The translations under genes were made by a program, and so were the position numbers. Positions 34,064-43,880 of a DNA stretch of 64,000 nt are shown here, piece by piece (positions within the stretch are counted from its first letter, which is position 1; the number at the start of each line of letters is the position of its first letter). The DNA is from Ignavibacteria bacterium (GTDB lineage Bacteria; Bacteroidota; Ignavibacteria; Ignavibacteriales; SURF-24). The notes beneath the pieces were generated by a model. The model had not been told where the DNA came from. It did no database searches and saw nothing but the letters and a program-made list of their open reading frames with translations. The stretch lies in NCBI GenBank assembly GCA_025612245.1, contig JAAXKQ010000001.1, forward strand, positions 124,001 through 188,000. Direction: 5' to 3'.

Positions 34064-34942
34064 TTAAGATTTAGGATGAGCTTGTTTGTATATGTTCTTC
34101 AACCGCTCAATTGAAACGTGAGTGTAGATTTGAGTGGTCGACAAACTTTCATGACCCAGTATTTCCTTTACGGCAAGCAGGTCGGCTCCGTTATCCAGCA
34201 TATGGGTTGCCGCCGTATGCCTTAAGACGTGGGGGCTTTTCTTCTTAAGCTCCGTTTCCTCGCTTAGGTACCTGTTAATTATCCTATAAACGTAACGCGG
34301 GTAAATCCTTTTGCCTCTTGAAGTTACGAATATTGGATTAGTATACTCTAAAGATGCTCTTGAATCAAGATACTTCTTTACGACTTGAAGCGACTGTTTG
34401 CCAATAGGTACAATCCTTGTCTTGGAACCTTTTCCCGTCACCCTGACGGATCCCTTTTCAAAATCGATATCGCACACGTTAAGGCTGCAGAGCTCAGAGA
34501 CCCTGAGTGCACAGCTGTATAAGACTTCAACAACGGCATTGTGAAGAAGTTTCTCCTCCTTTTCCAGCTTTGTGGATAATTCATCCATTATCTTTTCTGG
34601 AACTACTTCAGGAAGTTTTCTTTTTACCTGGGGGTTTGAGATGCGCTTTAAGGGATTTGCCGGGACAATATTATCCCTTGATGCGTAATTAAAGAGGCTT
34701 CTTATAGCCGAAAGTTTTCTTGAAATGCTGCTCTTTTCGTACTCGCTGTTCAGGTTTATGCTGATAATATAGCGTCTTACCAGCTTTTCATTCACCTTTA
34801 GAATATCCGTACAGTTGCAGGATTCGCAATACTCACAGAACTGGATCAAATCCTGCCTGTAGGCTTTAACCGTATTTCCGGAAAACCTGCCGATTTTTTG
34901 CAGGTTTTCCAGAAAGTCCTCTATAACCCTTATAATTTCCAT
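34064..34942 (-). CDS. xerC: Tyrosine recombinase XerC/XerD type
   Basis: Resolves chromosome dimers at dif with its partner recombinase. The 292-residue protein has a SAM-like N-terminal domain and the full catalytic set: Arg147 (CALRVSEL), Lys171, His238-x2-Arg241 (PHVLRHTAATH), His264 (LGHESL) and Tyr273 (QIYTHV). Length and the neighbourhood of topA fit a housekeeping Xer rather than an integrase. Whether it is the C or D paralog is not certain. Confidence 0.9.
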   Translation of the reverse strand: MEIIRVIEDFLENLQKIGRFSGNTVKAYRQDLIQFCEYCESCNCTDILKVNEKLVRRYIISINLNSEYEKSSISRKLSAIRSLFNYASRDNIVPANPLKRISNPQVKRKLPEVVPEKIMDELSTKLEKEEKLLHNAVVEVLYSCALRVSELCSLNVCDIDFEKGSVRVTGKGSKTRIVPIGKQSLQVVKKYLDSRASLEYTNPIFVTSRGKRIYPRYVYRIINRYLSEETELKKKSPHVLRHTAATHMLDNGADLLAVKEILGHESLSTTQIYTHVSIERLKNIYKQAHPKS

Positions 34943-34965
34943 AATTTACGAATTTTAGTGGAAAA

Positions 34966-37281
34966 CTACTTGGAACTCTCTTTTAACTCTTCCACTATTT
35001 CCTCGCTGCAGACCGGGCACTTCAGATATTCGCCTTTCTTTGTACTGTAGCGTTTTTCCATGTATGCCGAGTCGCCGTTCGGACAGCTGACCGGGATCGG
35101 CTTATACCAGGCCACAAAATCGCACTCAGGATAGCGGCTGCATCCGTAGAAGACTTTGCCTTTTCTGGACTGTCTTTCAATTATGTCGCCTTCCTTGCAT
35201 TTCGGGCACTTGACGCCTGTAACAAGGGGCTTTATGTAGTCGCATTCAGGATACCTTTCGCAGCCGATAAACCTTCCGAACTTTCCGTTCCTGTAAACGG
35301 TGTTCGCGCCGCATTTCTCGCATTTTTCTCCAGTGTACTCGGGTTCCTGCGGCTTTCCGGGATGCAGGTCCTTTAAGGACTTAATGTTCTTGCAGTCAGG
35401 ATAATTGCTGCACGCGAGGAACTTGCCGAAACGGCCCATTTTAATTATCATTTCGCTGCCGCAAAGGTCGCAGTAAATCTTCTCCACGTTCTCTTCAACT
35501 TTCTTCAAAGCGTCTGAAAACGGGTAATAAAAATCATTTAATACGTTAAGGTAGCCAATTTCACCCTGAGCTATCAGGTCCAGCTCGTCTTCCATCCTGG
35601 CAGTAAAGTTGACATTAAGGACTTCAGGGAAGCTTTTAACCAGAATGTCGTTGACCTTTACACCGAGCTCTGTTGGCCTGAGCCTTTTTTCTTCAGTGTA
35701 GACGTATTTTCTGTCCTGTATGGTGCCTACAATCATGGCATATGTTGAAGGTCTTCCGATTCCCCTACTTTCCAGCTCCTTAATAAGGCTGCTTTCGCTG
35801 TAGCGTGCAGGAGGCTTCGTAAAGTGCTGTGTCTTGTGCAGGTCCTGCAGTGAAACTTTCTGCCCAGCCTCAAGCCCAAGCGGAATGAGGTCGTTTTCGC
35901 CCTCGTCTTTGCCGTTGGAGTCTTCGGACTGCTCTTCATAAACCTGCAGAAATCCGTCGAACCTGATTGCAGATCCGGATGCCTTAAAGAGGAACTCGTC
36001 GGCCCTTACTTCAATTACAGTAGTTTCAACTATTGCGGGATTCATCTGCGAGGCAACAAACCTCTTCCAAATCAGCTCATAAAGCTTGAACTGTTTGGCC
36101 TCCAGGAATGGTTTTACAAATTCGGGCGTATACCTGAGCGATGTGGGCCTGATTGCCTCGTGGGCATCCTGAACGTTAATTCCGCTTTTCTTTTCATAGA
36201 CCCTGACAGATTCAGGGAGATACTTTTCGCCGTATGTATCTTTAATAAATTCCCTCAGGTCAGAGACAATTTCGGGACTTAGCCTCGTGGAATCGGTTCT
36301 CATATAGGTGATAAGACCAACGGTGCCTTCTTTTCCGAGGTCAATTCCCTCGTAGAGGTTCTGCGCAATAGCCATCGTGTGGCTCGGCTTTAAGCGCAGG
36401 CTCCTGGAGGCTTCGGCCTGCATGGAACTCGTAATAAATGGCGGAGGCGGGTTTCTTCTGCCTTCTTTTTTATTTACGTCGGAAATGACAAAATTATCCT
36501 TTTTCAGGAGCCTTTCGAGCACCTCCTGGGCTGAAGTTTCATTATTAAGGGCAAAGTTGCCCACGAGAAACTCTTCCCAGTCTTTTTCGCTCATCTGCGG
36601 CTTGGGCTGGATCCTTAAGGTCTTGCCGTCAACTTCAACGAGCTTTGCCCTGAAGACATCATTTTTTTCGGTCCTGAAGTCGGCCCATATCGACCAATAT
36701 TCCGTTACGATAAAGTTTTCAATTTCTTTTTCCCTTTCGCATATGAGTCTCAGGGCTACGGACTGTACGCGTCCTGCAGAAAGGTTGAAGCTGGAAGGGT
36801 CAAGGACGGCTTTCCACAAAAAGGGGCTGATCTTATATCCAATTATCCTGTCCATTACCCTTCTGGCCCTTTGAGAGGAAACCAGGTTCGTATCGATTTC
36901 AAGGGGGGAGCCGATGGCCTTCTGGACGGCATTTTTCGTGATCTCATTGAAAAGCACCCTGTATATCTTCCCGTTGCTTACGCCTTCAATTACGTCGGCA
37001 ATATCCTGTGCAATAGCTTCACCTTCGCGGTCAGGGTCAGTTGCGATATAGACTGATTTGCTTTTAGAGGCGAGGCTTTTAATTTTCTTAATTACATCTC
37101 CTTTGCCGCGAATGTTGACGAACTGAGGCTTAAAATTGTCTTCAATGTCAACGCCAAGCTTGGTCTTCGGAAGATTTTTTATGTGTCCGACCGTTGCTTC
37201 AACCAGATAGTTCTTACCCAGGTATTTATTGATGGTCTTAGCCTTTGCAGGCGATTCCACCAGTACGAGATTTTTTTCCAT
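34966..37281 (-). CDS. topA: DNA topoisomerase I
   Basis: Relaxes negative supercoils through a 5'-phosphotyrosine link. The 771-residue protein begins LVLVESPAKAKTI (toprim), has TDPDREGEA (81-89) with the acidic metal triad, and Tyr326 in VGLITYMRTDSTRLS as nucleophile. The C-terminus has three clear CxxC zinc-ribbon modules (GRFGKFLACSNYPDC type) and a fourth partial one. AAAGGAA lies 9 bases before the ATG. Confidence 0.97.
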   Translation of the reverse strand: MEKNLVLVESPAKAKTINKYLGKNYLVEATVGHIKNLPKTKLGVDIEDNFKPQFVNIRGKGDVIKKIKSLASKSKSVYIATDPDREGEAIAQDIADVIEGVSNGKIYRVLFNEITKNAVQKAIGSPLEIDTNLVSSQRARRVMDRIIGYKISPFLWKAVLDPSSFNLSAGRVQSVALRLICEREKEIENFIVTEYWSIWADFRTEKNDVFRAKLVEVDGKTLRIQPKPQMSEKDWEEFLVGNFALNNETSAQEVLERLLKKDNFVISDVNKKEGRRNPPPPFITSSMQAEASRSLRLKPSHTMAIAQNLYEGIDLGKEGTVGLITYMRTDSTRLSPEIVSDLREFIKDTYGEKYLPESVRVYEKKSGINVQDAHEAIRPTSLRYTPEFVKPFLEAKQFKLYELIWKRFVASQMNPAIVETTVIEVRADEFLFKASGSAIRFDGFLQVYEEQSEDSNGKDEGENDLIPLGLEAGQKVSLQDLHKTQHFTKPPARYSESSLIKELESRGIGRPSTYAMIVGTIQDRKYVYTEEKRLRPTELGVKVNDILVKSFPEVLNVNFTARMEDELDLIAQGEIGYLNVLNDFYYPFSDALKKVEENVEKIYCDLCGSEMIIKMGRFGKFLACSNYPDCKNIKSLKDLHPGKPQEPEYTGEKCEKCGANTVYRNGKFGRFIGCERYPECDYIKPLVTGVKCPKCKEGDIIERQSRKGKVFYGCSRYPECDFVAWYKPIPVSCPNGDSAYMEKRYSTKKGEYLKCPVCSEEIVEELKESSK

Positions 37282-37295
37282 TTACAAAATTTCCT

Positions 37296-37754
37296 TTAGT
37301 TAATAGTATCCGAAGAATATAAAAGAACTCTGCTTCCAGGGGGGATACTTTCATTTAAATCAACTAAAGAAAACAAGATGAGCCAATTGATTTCTTCCTT
37401 AGAAATTTTATCACCCGGAAATAAAGTAATCTGCTCGAGGATGTTATCCAGGTCAGCGAGTTTTAGTAAACCGACATTTATTAAATGAGTAATATAGTCG
37501 TAATTTTCAACTCCCAGGATTTCTTTTTCTTCTTCGGTCAGGAACCTAAAACTTTTTATTTCTTTATTTTTAATTGAATTATTAAAATAATTATTCGTAA
37601 GCTTTTTGTCGTATATCCAGCTGAAAGCCGTGCTTACAGTTTGTTTATCAAAATTCTTATTATGGCTTAATTTTCTGTTCACTTCTTCCAAAGAAGAGTT
37701 TTTGCTGAGCGCATCAAGAATTTGAGCTATTACTTCAACTATTTTGGCTGTCAT
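37296..37754 (-). CDS. smg: Smg/DUF494-family protein
   Basis: The protein from MTAKIVEVIAQILDALS matches the start of DUF494 (Smg) proteins, and EIKSFRFLTEEEKEILGVENYDYI and LLKLADLDNILEQIT fit the family core. Smg often lies beside topA and DNA-processing genes, as here; its function is unknown. I chose ATG 37754, which fits the family start; a longer frame begins at 37787. It overlaps the end of ybeY by 20 bp. Confidence 0.75.
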   Translation of the reverse strand: MTAKIVEVIAQILDALSKNSSLEEVNRKLSHNKNFDKQTVSTAFSWIYDKKLTNNYFNNSIKNKEIKSFRFLTEEEKEILGVENYDYITHLINVGLLKLADLDNILEQITLFPGDKISKEEINWLILFSLVDLNESIPPGSRVLLYSSDTIN

Positions 37755-38199
37755 AAAGTAGTCTGTCGTTATAAACGAGATATTCAAATTTGTTTGTTAA
37801 GAAGTTTTCAAGCTTCTTCATTTTTTTCCTTTCAGCACTCTGTTTATCATCGTAACCCATCAGGTGTAAAACACCATGAATGACTAATCTCAACAACTCA
37901 TTATCCAGTGAACATTCATATCTCTTTGCGTTTTCTGCCGCATCAGCAACAGAAATCAGTATTTCCCCGTCAAAATCGTCATTACTCCCCGAATAATTAA
38001 ACGTAATTATGTCGGTGGAATAATCGTGCCCAAGATATTCTACATTTACCTGTCTGATCGTCTCAGGGCTTAAAAAGTTTACAGGAAGGGAGGCAATGGA
38101 AAACCCCAGCTCTTTGGCCAGAAGCCCCATCAGATTGTGTACGAGCTTCTTGTTAATCTTTAGTTTCCCTTCCCCAAATACAGTAAGATTTTTAATCAA
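37735..38199 (-). CDS. ybeY: Endoribonuclease YbeY (rRNA maturation factor)
   Basis: A single-strand endoribonuclease for 16S rRNA 3' end maturation. The 154-residue protein has NVEYLGHDYSTDIITFNY and the metal motif region VIHGVLHLMGYDD. The canonical motif is HGxLHLxGYDH; His108 and His112 are present but the third His is Asp118. It sits upstream of smg and topA. Confidence 0.88.
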   Translation of the reverse strand: MIKNLTVFGEGKLKINKKLVHNLMGLLAKELGFSIASLPVNFLSPETIRQVNVEYLGHDYSTDIITFNYSGSNDDFDGEILISVADAAENAKRYECSLDNELLRLVIHGVLHLMGYDDKQSAERKKMKKLENFLTNKFEYLVYNDRLLYDSQNS

Positions 38200-38400
38200 T
38201 ATATCTTATTTTAAAATGTTAAGCAAATACAAATTGCATAATTATCACTTCCGGAACAGCCCTGCCCTTAGAGATTTGCTCATCCATTTAATAACAGGAT
38301 TCAGGAGGCTATTTGTTCCTGCAAAGGTAAATAATTATTGATAAAAAGAAAGCAATTTAAGCAAAATTTCCACATTTTCTATAAAAAATCGGCAAAAATA

Positions 38401-38919
38401 TTACTCTTCTGTCATGCTTTGCCTGGCATAAAGGCAGTAATTTCTGGCTGAAAGCGAAATCCCTTCAATTTCCTTTTCTTTAAGGCTGCGCACAACTTTG
38501 GCCGGGACGCCCGCAACGAGTGTTCCCGATGGCACCACAAAGCCCGGGGTTACAACTGCCCCGGCGGCAACAATGGAATTTTGGCTGATCAGGGCTCCGT
38601 CTAATACAACGCTTCCAATTCCTACAAGGCATAAGTCCTCAAGCGTGCATCCGTGAAGCTTTACGGCGTGGCCTATGGTTACACTTTTTCCTATTATGAG
38701 CGGATTATTCCGTGTGACGTGCAAGACAGAAAGGTCCTGTATGTTTGTTTTTTCGCCGATTTTAATGAAGTTTACGTCACCCCTTAAAACAGAGTTATAC
38801 CAGATGCTTACGTCTTCTCCAATTTCAACCCTTCCAATTACCCTTACACCCGGAAATAAGCAGGCCGTGGAATGAACCTGTGGAAGGAATTCCTTAAAAC
38901 CATATATCTTCTCATCCAT
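38401..38919 (-). CDS. Gamma-class carbonic anhydrase-like hexapeptide protein
   Basis: A left-handed beta-helix protein of 172 residues with hexapeptide repeats (SIWYNSVLRGDVNFIKIGEKTNIQD, VLHVT, IGHAVKLHGCTL). The three zinc His residues of gamma carbonic anhydrases are visible: one in SVLHVTRN and two in GHAVKLH. Members such as YrdA/PaaY often have weak or unknown activity, so the substrate is not certain. It is a single gene. Confidence 0.85.
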   Translation of the reverse strand: MDEKIYGFKEFLPQVHSTACLFPGVRVIGRVEIGEDVSIWYNSVLRGDVNFIKIGEKTNIQDLSVLHVTRNNPLIIGKSVTIGHAVKLHGCTLEDLCLVGIGSVVLDGALISQNSIVAAGAVVTPGFVVPSGTLVAGVPAKVVRSLKEKEIEGISLSARNYCLYARQSMTEE

Positions 38920-39007
38920 AACGTTCTCTTTTTTTTAAGGCACCTTTTTGAAGCTCGGAAATAACAAAAAAGAAACAGTAAGGCACAACAAAACTTCTAT
39001 TCCAGAC

Positions 39008-39817
39008 TTAATATTTCGGGGGAGTCCAGCCCTGAATTCTCCAGGATTTAAGCTGCAGGGTTATATCTCCAATTATTACCTTCATCTTGGCTATTGTAGG
39101 AACGGCATATTTATCATTTGTAAACCAGCCTTCAAAATTTCCAGTCAAACCGAAAATGCTGATGAAATCCGTATGTCCATCCAGTCTTACGCTGGCAATA
39201 TCGTAGTCTACGGCATCAACTGAAGTCTTCTCAACTTTGTCATAAAAGTTGATTTTGGTGTAAACAAACTCCTCTGTAACAAAGCACGGCACGTTAACGC
39301 TTTTTTTCTGCCCGGTGTTCATTCTGGCGTAATAGAAGAGTGAAAGCCCGTCCTGGTATAAATTATTCAATTGTGCCGTGGAGTCTGCCCAGATTTCAAA
39401 CGGGTTATATTTTCCCTTTTTAACGTGAACCGTCTTTTTGTTATAGTCGAAATAATACTCTGTAAATTTAATGTAGTCCTTTTCCTTTTCAGTAGCCCTG
39501 AAAAAGTCGGAATACAGGTTTTTATCGAAATTGCTTTCGTAAATCTGGTGAAGATTGACGAAAGGGATTCCTGAATAGGAATCGATGAATGCCTTTGTCC
39601 TGTAATAAACAGCCCCGTTTTTTTCCTTCTGCTCCAGTATTTGCAGTCTCACCTCACCGAACTTGAGGAAAGAATAGCTTACCACGTAAGTTATGTCCTC
39701 ACCCGGATGCATCTCTTTGGGGATCTGGGCAGTGGAAGTCCAAAGAGAGTTGCTGTTACTGAAGCCGCAGAAATAGAAAAAAACGACAAAGAAAGAAACA
39801 TTTTTCAGGAGTTTCAT
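39008..39817 (-). CDS. Secreted DUF3108 protein
   Basis: A 269-residue protein with a signal peptide (VSFFVVFFYFCGFSNSNS) and a beta-rich body beginning PGEDITYVVSYSFLKFGEVRL, which matches DUF3108. LDGHTDFISIFGLTGNFEGWFTND is the conserved C-terminal block. The family is periplasmic or outer-membrane associated and uncharacterised. It lies 3 bp downstream of the ctpA gene, so the two are probably cotranscribed. Confidence 0.8.
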   Translation of the reverse strand: MKLLKNVSFFVVFFYFCGFSNSNSLWTSTAQIPKEMHPGEDITYVVSYSFLKFGEVRLQILEQKEKNGAVYYRTKAFIDSYSGIPFVNLHQIYESNFDKNLYSDFFRATEKEKDYIKFTEYYFDYNKKTVHVKKGKYNPFEIWADSTAQLNNLYQDGLSLFYYARMNTGQKKSVNVPCFVTEEFVYTKINFYDKVEKTSVDAVDYDIASVRLDGHTDFISIFGLTGNFEGWFTNDKYAVPTIAKMKVIIGDITLQLKSWRIQGWTPPKY

Positions 39818-39820
39818 TTA

Positions 39821-41425
39821 TTATAGCTTTGATAGTTTTTCAGCCTCCGAAAACTCTCGCAGTGCCTTCTTAAACTGGTTATCAACCTCCAAAAGCGTCT
39901 GGTACCACCCTTCGTTTCTCCAGATATCCCTTGCAATATAGGCCTTGAGCTGTGCTCTTATGTAATCCTTATCCCTGTTAAACTCGTCCTTGACAAAAGG
40001 CACCTTTTTCTCAGAGGCAAATTTAACAAAATCCTTCAGATCCCTGTCTGAAAAATGGAATTTTTTCCTGAAAGCAGAAAAGTCCTTTGAGTATTTCCTC
40101 GTTATCTGCTGCCCGTTGTGGTCCATATACTTTAATATATATATATAGAAAAGGTTTGCTCTCCTGAGAGAAGCCGAATAAGGCTGGAGTTTCTCAGAGG
40201 CCGCAATATAGTCCGGCGTAATGCCTCCTCCTCCATAGACCAGTCTGCCGGCATTTGTCTTAAATACGGATCTTGAAGAGTCCTTTTCGGCCTTATGGTT
40301 AATGTTAAGGCCGTCATTCATAGTTTTTGAATGCACGTTCAGGAAGTAATCCTTCTTATCTTTATAGCTCCTTTGAATAAGTCGGCCCGAAGGCGTATAA
40401 TAGCGCGAAATTGTGAGCCTTACGGCTGAGTTATCGGGCAGCATGAACTGCCTCTGCACGAGTCCCTTTCCAAATGTGGTTTCGCCAACTATGAGTCCGC
40501 GGTCCCAGTCCTGAATTGCCCCCGAGACGATTTCGCTGGCTGAGGCGCTGCCGGAGTTAACAAGCACGATTAAAGGGAGTTTTTCGTAAGGGTAAGCCTT
40601 CGAGGCGTGGTATTCCTCGTTAAACTCACTTCTTCTGCCTTTTGTATAAACAATCATCTTATTGCCGTCAATAAACATGTCGGCAATCTGGAATGCCTGA
40701 TTGAGATATCCGCCGGGATTATTCCTCAAATCAAAGATAAGGCGCTTCATCCCCTTTTTCTTCAGTTCCTCCAGTGCTTTCAGCATCTCCTGCGTCGAGG
40801 TTTCGGAAAACCTGGAAAGGCTGATGTATCCAGTCTGATTGTCGTACATGAAATATGCGTCCACGGAATAAATAGGGATCTTGTCGCGCTTGATGACATA
40901 GTCGTTAATTCCCCTTACGCCCGGGCGGGATATGGAAACGGTTACCTTTGAGCCTGCGGTTCCCCTGAGTTTGGCTCTTACCTGCTCAGTAGTAATTCCA
41001 ATGCAGTTCTGGTTGTCGATTTTAACTATCCTGTCGCCTGCCATAATGCCGAGCGCCTCACTGGGTCCGCCGGTAATTGCGCTGACGACGGTTAAGGTGT
41101 CATTTACAACCTGGAACTCAATTCCAATGCCCTCAAAGTTGCCTCTGAACTGTTCTTCCACGCCTTCCATCTGTTTGGCCGGAATATAGACCGAGTGGGG
41201 ATCCAGGCTGTCGAGCATCCCTGAAATAGCATTGTCTATCAGTTTTTGTGTATCAACGTCCTCAACATAATATTTATCTGCAAACGTCAAAACTTCATTG
41301 AATTTCCTGAGGTTTTCGCGCTGGTTGTCGCTTGAGACAACTTTTTGAATCTCAATTCCCAGAATTATTCCAATCGTAAGAACAATAATTGCTACAAATG
41401 GAGTTTTGAATCTATTTAGGTCCAT
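39821..41425 (-). CDS. ctpA: Carboxy-terminal processing protease, S41 family
   Basis: A periplasmic protease that trims envelope proteins. One N-terminal membrane helix (FKTPFVAIIVLTIGIILGI) precedes a PDZ domain with GIGIEF and AGDRIVKID (about residues 75-160) and the S41 domain, whose catalytic Ser is in NSGSASASEIV and Lys in TFGKGLVQ, with DLRNNPGG before them. I chose ATG 41425, with GGAG 10 bases upstream; a longer frame begins at 41458. It is downstream of the Wzi-like barrel gene. Confidence 0.93.
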   Translation of the reverse strand: MDLNRFKTPFVAIIVLTIGIILGIEIQKVVSSDNQRENLRKFNEVLTFADKYYVEDVDTQKLIDNAISGMLDSLDPHSVYIPAKQMEGVEEQFRGNFEGIGIEFQVVNDTLTVVSAITGGPSEALGIMAGDRIVKIDNQNCIGITTEQVRAKLRGTAGSKVTVSISRPGVRGINDYVIKRDKIPIYSVDAYFMYDNQTGYISLSRFSETSTQEMLKALEELKKKGMKRLIFDLRNNPGGYLNQAFQIADMFIDGNKMIVYTKGRRSEFNEEYHASKAYPYEKLPLIVLVNSGSASASEIVSGAIQDWDRGLIVGETTFGKGLVQRQFMLPDNSAVRLTISRYYTPSGRLIQRSYKDKKDYFLNVHSKTMNDGLNINHKAEKDSSRSVFKTNAGRLVYGGGGITPDYIAASEKLQPYSASLRRANLFYIYILKYMDHNGQQITRKYSKDFSAFRKKFHFSDRDLKDFVKFASEKKVPFVKDEFNRDKDYIRAQLKAYIARDIWRNEGWYQTLLEVDNQFKKALREFSEAEKLSKL

Positions 41426-41447
41426 CCGGATTATGCTCCAAAAAAAA

Positions 41448-43142
41448 TTAAATTCCAATGTTTATAAGAAAGTAAGCTGCCAAAAACTTCTGGCTGGGGA
41501 TGTTCTTAAGTGAGTTATTCTGAAAAAGCACCCTTCCAGAAATATAATAATTTTTTACAGGTTCAAAAACACTGGAAAAAGAAATCATTCTGTAGTATTC
41601 CCTTTCCCCTTCCAGGAAATGAACCTCAGTCGGGTCCCCGAGCCTGTAGCCGTAATTGACATCACCGCCAAAGTTTCTGACGAGTCTGCCGTCGGCTCCA
41701 AACAGGTTAGCCCCGTGCCTGGAGAACCTTACTTCAGCCTTAAAGCTGAGCCTGATTCCGGGGCGGTAATTTAGGGCTAAAAGAAACATGTCGCTGTTTG
41801 GCAGAATGGGATCGGCCAGGCTGTAAGACATATTCGTAAAGTTATTATCCGTAATCCTGTGCGTAAAGACGTAAGGCTCGACTCTCAAGTACTCAAAGGC
41901 AAAGTCCAGTGGAAATAGCCCATAGAGGTTGAAAGACCTCAGATACAGGTCATATGCCGTCTGGTTGCCGTACCAGCCGGAACCGATCTTGCCGAAATCG
42001 ATGTCGTCTATAAAAACCGAGCCCGCAAGCTTTAAGCCCTTGATGGAGTAGTTTGCCACGTCAAAGAAGAGCATAGAATTATCCCTGTCCTGGTTTGCGT
42101 GTTCAGTACTCTTGTAAAAATTAAACGGGTTCAGGTACGACAGGTCTATTGATCTCCTTGAATAAACTACCAGCTCTCCCAGTCCAATTGAAAAGTCCCT
42201 GGAGATATTCAGCCCCAGGCGGTGGTACCCCATATATTTTTCATCTGCCGTTGTTATCTCGCCCTGCAGGGAATCTATCGAGTGGCTCAGGCTTCCGAGG
42301 AGTTTTGCATGGAGATAGGAAAACGAAATAAACTTATAGTTAAACGCCAGCGAGAGGTAATCATACTGCGGGGCGTTATCTCCCAGGATGTTCCTTACGG
42401 GGCCGTAGCCAACCAGGTTCTGATCCCGCCCAATCTTAAACCTAACCAGCCCGAAATCAGCTGAAAGGTAGCCTTCCGAATTGTCAAAGTAATCGGAAGC
42501 CGTAACAAGATTGGGACCGGCATTAAGCTTATAATTGAACTTTAGCTCGTTTACAGACCTGGCAGCCTTTTTACTGCCAAATAGCTTGCCATTTGTTCCT
42601 TTAATATAAAAGCCGAATTTATCAAGAAAGGTTCCTCTAATTGTACCACCCCAGCGGAGGAATGTTCCCCCAAGGTTCTCACGCGGTGTAAGAAAGCTGT
42701 TCTCAGATATGGTTTCATAGTCGGCAAGAAAGTCGAAAAACACAGAAGCCTTTCCGGAATCGGCAAAGCTGTAGAGGTATTTAGGACCCTGCCAGAGGAA
42801 TGTGAAGCTATGTGTGCTGTCGGCAATGAGGTTTCTTGAGTTCTTAAGCGTGCCCGAAAGCTCGTACTCAAATTCATTCTGGAAGTCTGTAAGGAGCTTG
42901 CGGTCGGAATTATCGAGCCTGTCGTTAAATGGCAGTAGCTGCCTGATGTAATCTGCAATCAGCTTTCTTGTCAGGGGACGCTCAAAGTCGTTAAAGCCCT
43001 GAATAAAATGAAGAGAGTTCATTCTCTCCAGGAAGTCGTAAGAAGGATGATTGTAAGGCACGTATTCAGCCTGTGCAAAAGCCCTTGGCGTCATGGCCAA
43101 GAAAAGAATTATAAAGGCGGCTGCTATCTTATTTGTTCCCAT
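41448..43142 (-). CDS. Outer-membrane beta-barrel, Wzi-like
   Basis: A 564-residue protein with a signal peptide (FIILFLAMTPRAFAQ), a short helical region (SYDFLERMNSLHFIQGF, ADYIRQLL) and then alternating aromatic strands up to a terminal YFLINIGI, as expected of an outer-membrane barrel. The layout and RFKIGRDQNLVGYGP resemble Wzi capsule-assembly proteins. The neighbouring glycosyltransferase, overlapping by 19 bp, supports a surface-polysaccharide role, but that is an inference. Confidence 0.7.
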   Translation of the reverse strand: MGTNKIAAAFIILFLAMTPRAFAQAEYVPYNHPSYDFLERMNSLHFIQGFNDFERPLTRKLIADYIRQLLPFNDRLDNSDRKLLTDFQNEFEYELSGTLKNSRNLIADSTHSFTFLWQGPKYLYSFADSGKASVFFDFLADYETISENSFLTPRENLGGTFLRWGGTIRGTFLDKFGFYIKGTNGKLFGSKKAARSVNELKFNYKLNAGPNLVTASDYFDNSEGYLSADFGLVRFKIGRDQNLVGYGPVRNILGDNAPQYDYLSLAFNYKFISFSYLHAKLLGSLSHSIDSLQGEITTADEKYMGYHRLGLNISRDFSIGLGELVVYSRRSIDLSYLNPFNFYKSTEHANQDRDNSMLFFDVANYSIKGLKLAGSVFIDDIDFGKIGSGWYGNQTAYDLYLRSFNLYGLFPLDFAFEYLRVEPYVFTHRITDNNFTNMSYSLADPILPNSDMFLLALNYRPGIRLSFKAEVRFSRHGANLFGADGRLVRNFGGDVNYGYRLGDPTEVHFLEGEREYYRMISFSSVFEPVKNYYISGRVLFQNNSLKNIPSQKFLAAYFLINIGI

Positions 43143-43852
43143 TCCTGAGCCAGTGATTTTTTCTTAAATATTACGTAGAAAGCATTTATAAACCATAGCT
43201 TACAGACTCTGAGATAACCCAGTTTTCTGTATCTTCTTGGTGACTCAAAGACGCATAGGTCTCTCGCATAGAGTATTTTTCCCTTTCTCCTTACGCGCTT
43301 AAAGAGGTCAAAGTCTTCACCTGCAGCCAGTGTCTCGTTATATCCCTTAAAGCTTAAGAAGACCTCCCTCCTGATTACCTGGCACTCTCCGCGCCCCATA
43401 CCGACCCCGAAGACATTTAGGAGGTAGAAGTACGTATTAAGAATGCTATGGAAGAACCTGTCGCTTAGTCTTTCTTCATTCGGGAAAACCTTGACGTTGC
43501 ATGTCATTGCAAGGTAACGCCCAGGTAAAAATCTGTTTGAAACAAATTCAAAAAAAGCTCTTATATCCTGGAAAACAATGTCGGCGCCGAGGAAAATCAG
43601 TATTTCTCCCTCTGCGTATTTAGCGCCGGCGTTACGCCCTTCCGAGATGTTCTGCCTTTCAGGCCTTGTGTGGCAGACAATCTTATGAGTAAAATCTCTT
43701 GCAAGGGAAACCGTAGCATCTGTGCTGGCCCCGTCGGAAATTATAAGTTCTGCCTCATAGAGCTCCAGTATTCCTGCCTGCTTAATCTGGTTGAGAATAT
43801 TTGGCAGCAGTTTTTCTTCGTTTAGTGTCGGTATGATAATACTGTATTTCAA
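43124..43852 (-). CDS. Family 2 glycosyltransferase
   Basis: A GT-A fold enzyme of 242 residues: SIIIPTLNEEKLLPN, LIISDGASTDAT, RNAGAKYAEGEILIFLGADIV (DxD-like AD pair) and AGEDFDLFKRVRRKG (ED motif). It differs in type from the GT2 at 10672, which is of the dolichol-phosphate-mannose kind. It overlaps the Wzi-like gene, suggesting a shared role in surface glycans. Donor and acceptor are unknown. Confidence 0.85.
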   Translation of the reverse strand: MKYSIIIPTLNEEKLLPNILNQIKQAGILELYEAELIISDGASTDATVSLARDFTHKIVCHTRPERQNISEGRNAGAKYAEGEILIFLGADIVFQDIRAFFEFVSNRFLPGRYLAMTCNVKVFPNEERLSDRFFHSILNTYFYLLNVFGVGMGRGECQVIRREVFLSFKGYNETLAAGEDFDLFKRVRRKGKILYARDLCVFESPRRYRKLGYLRVCKLWFINAFYVIFKKKSLAQEWEQIR

Positions 43853-43880
43853 ATTTCACCTTTTTCAGATACAATAATCT

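Noticed and set aside
34064-34942. Tyrosine recombinase as a sign of a mobile element
   Set aside because: Its length and housekeeping neighbours (topA, hpf, hprK), with no att site or cargo, fit chromosomal XerC.
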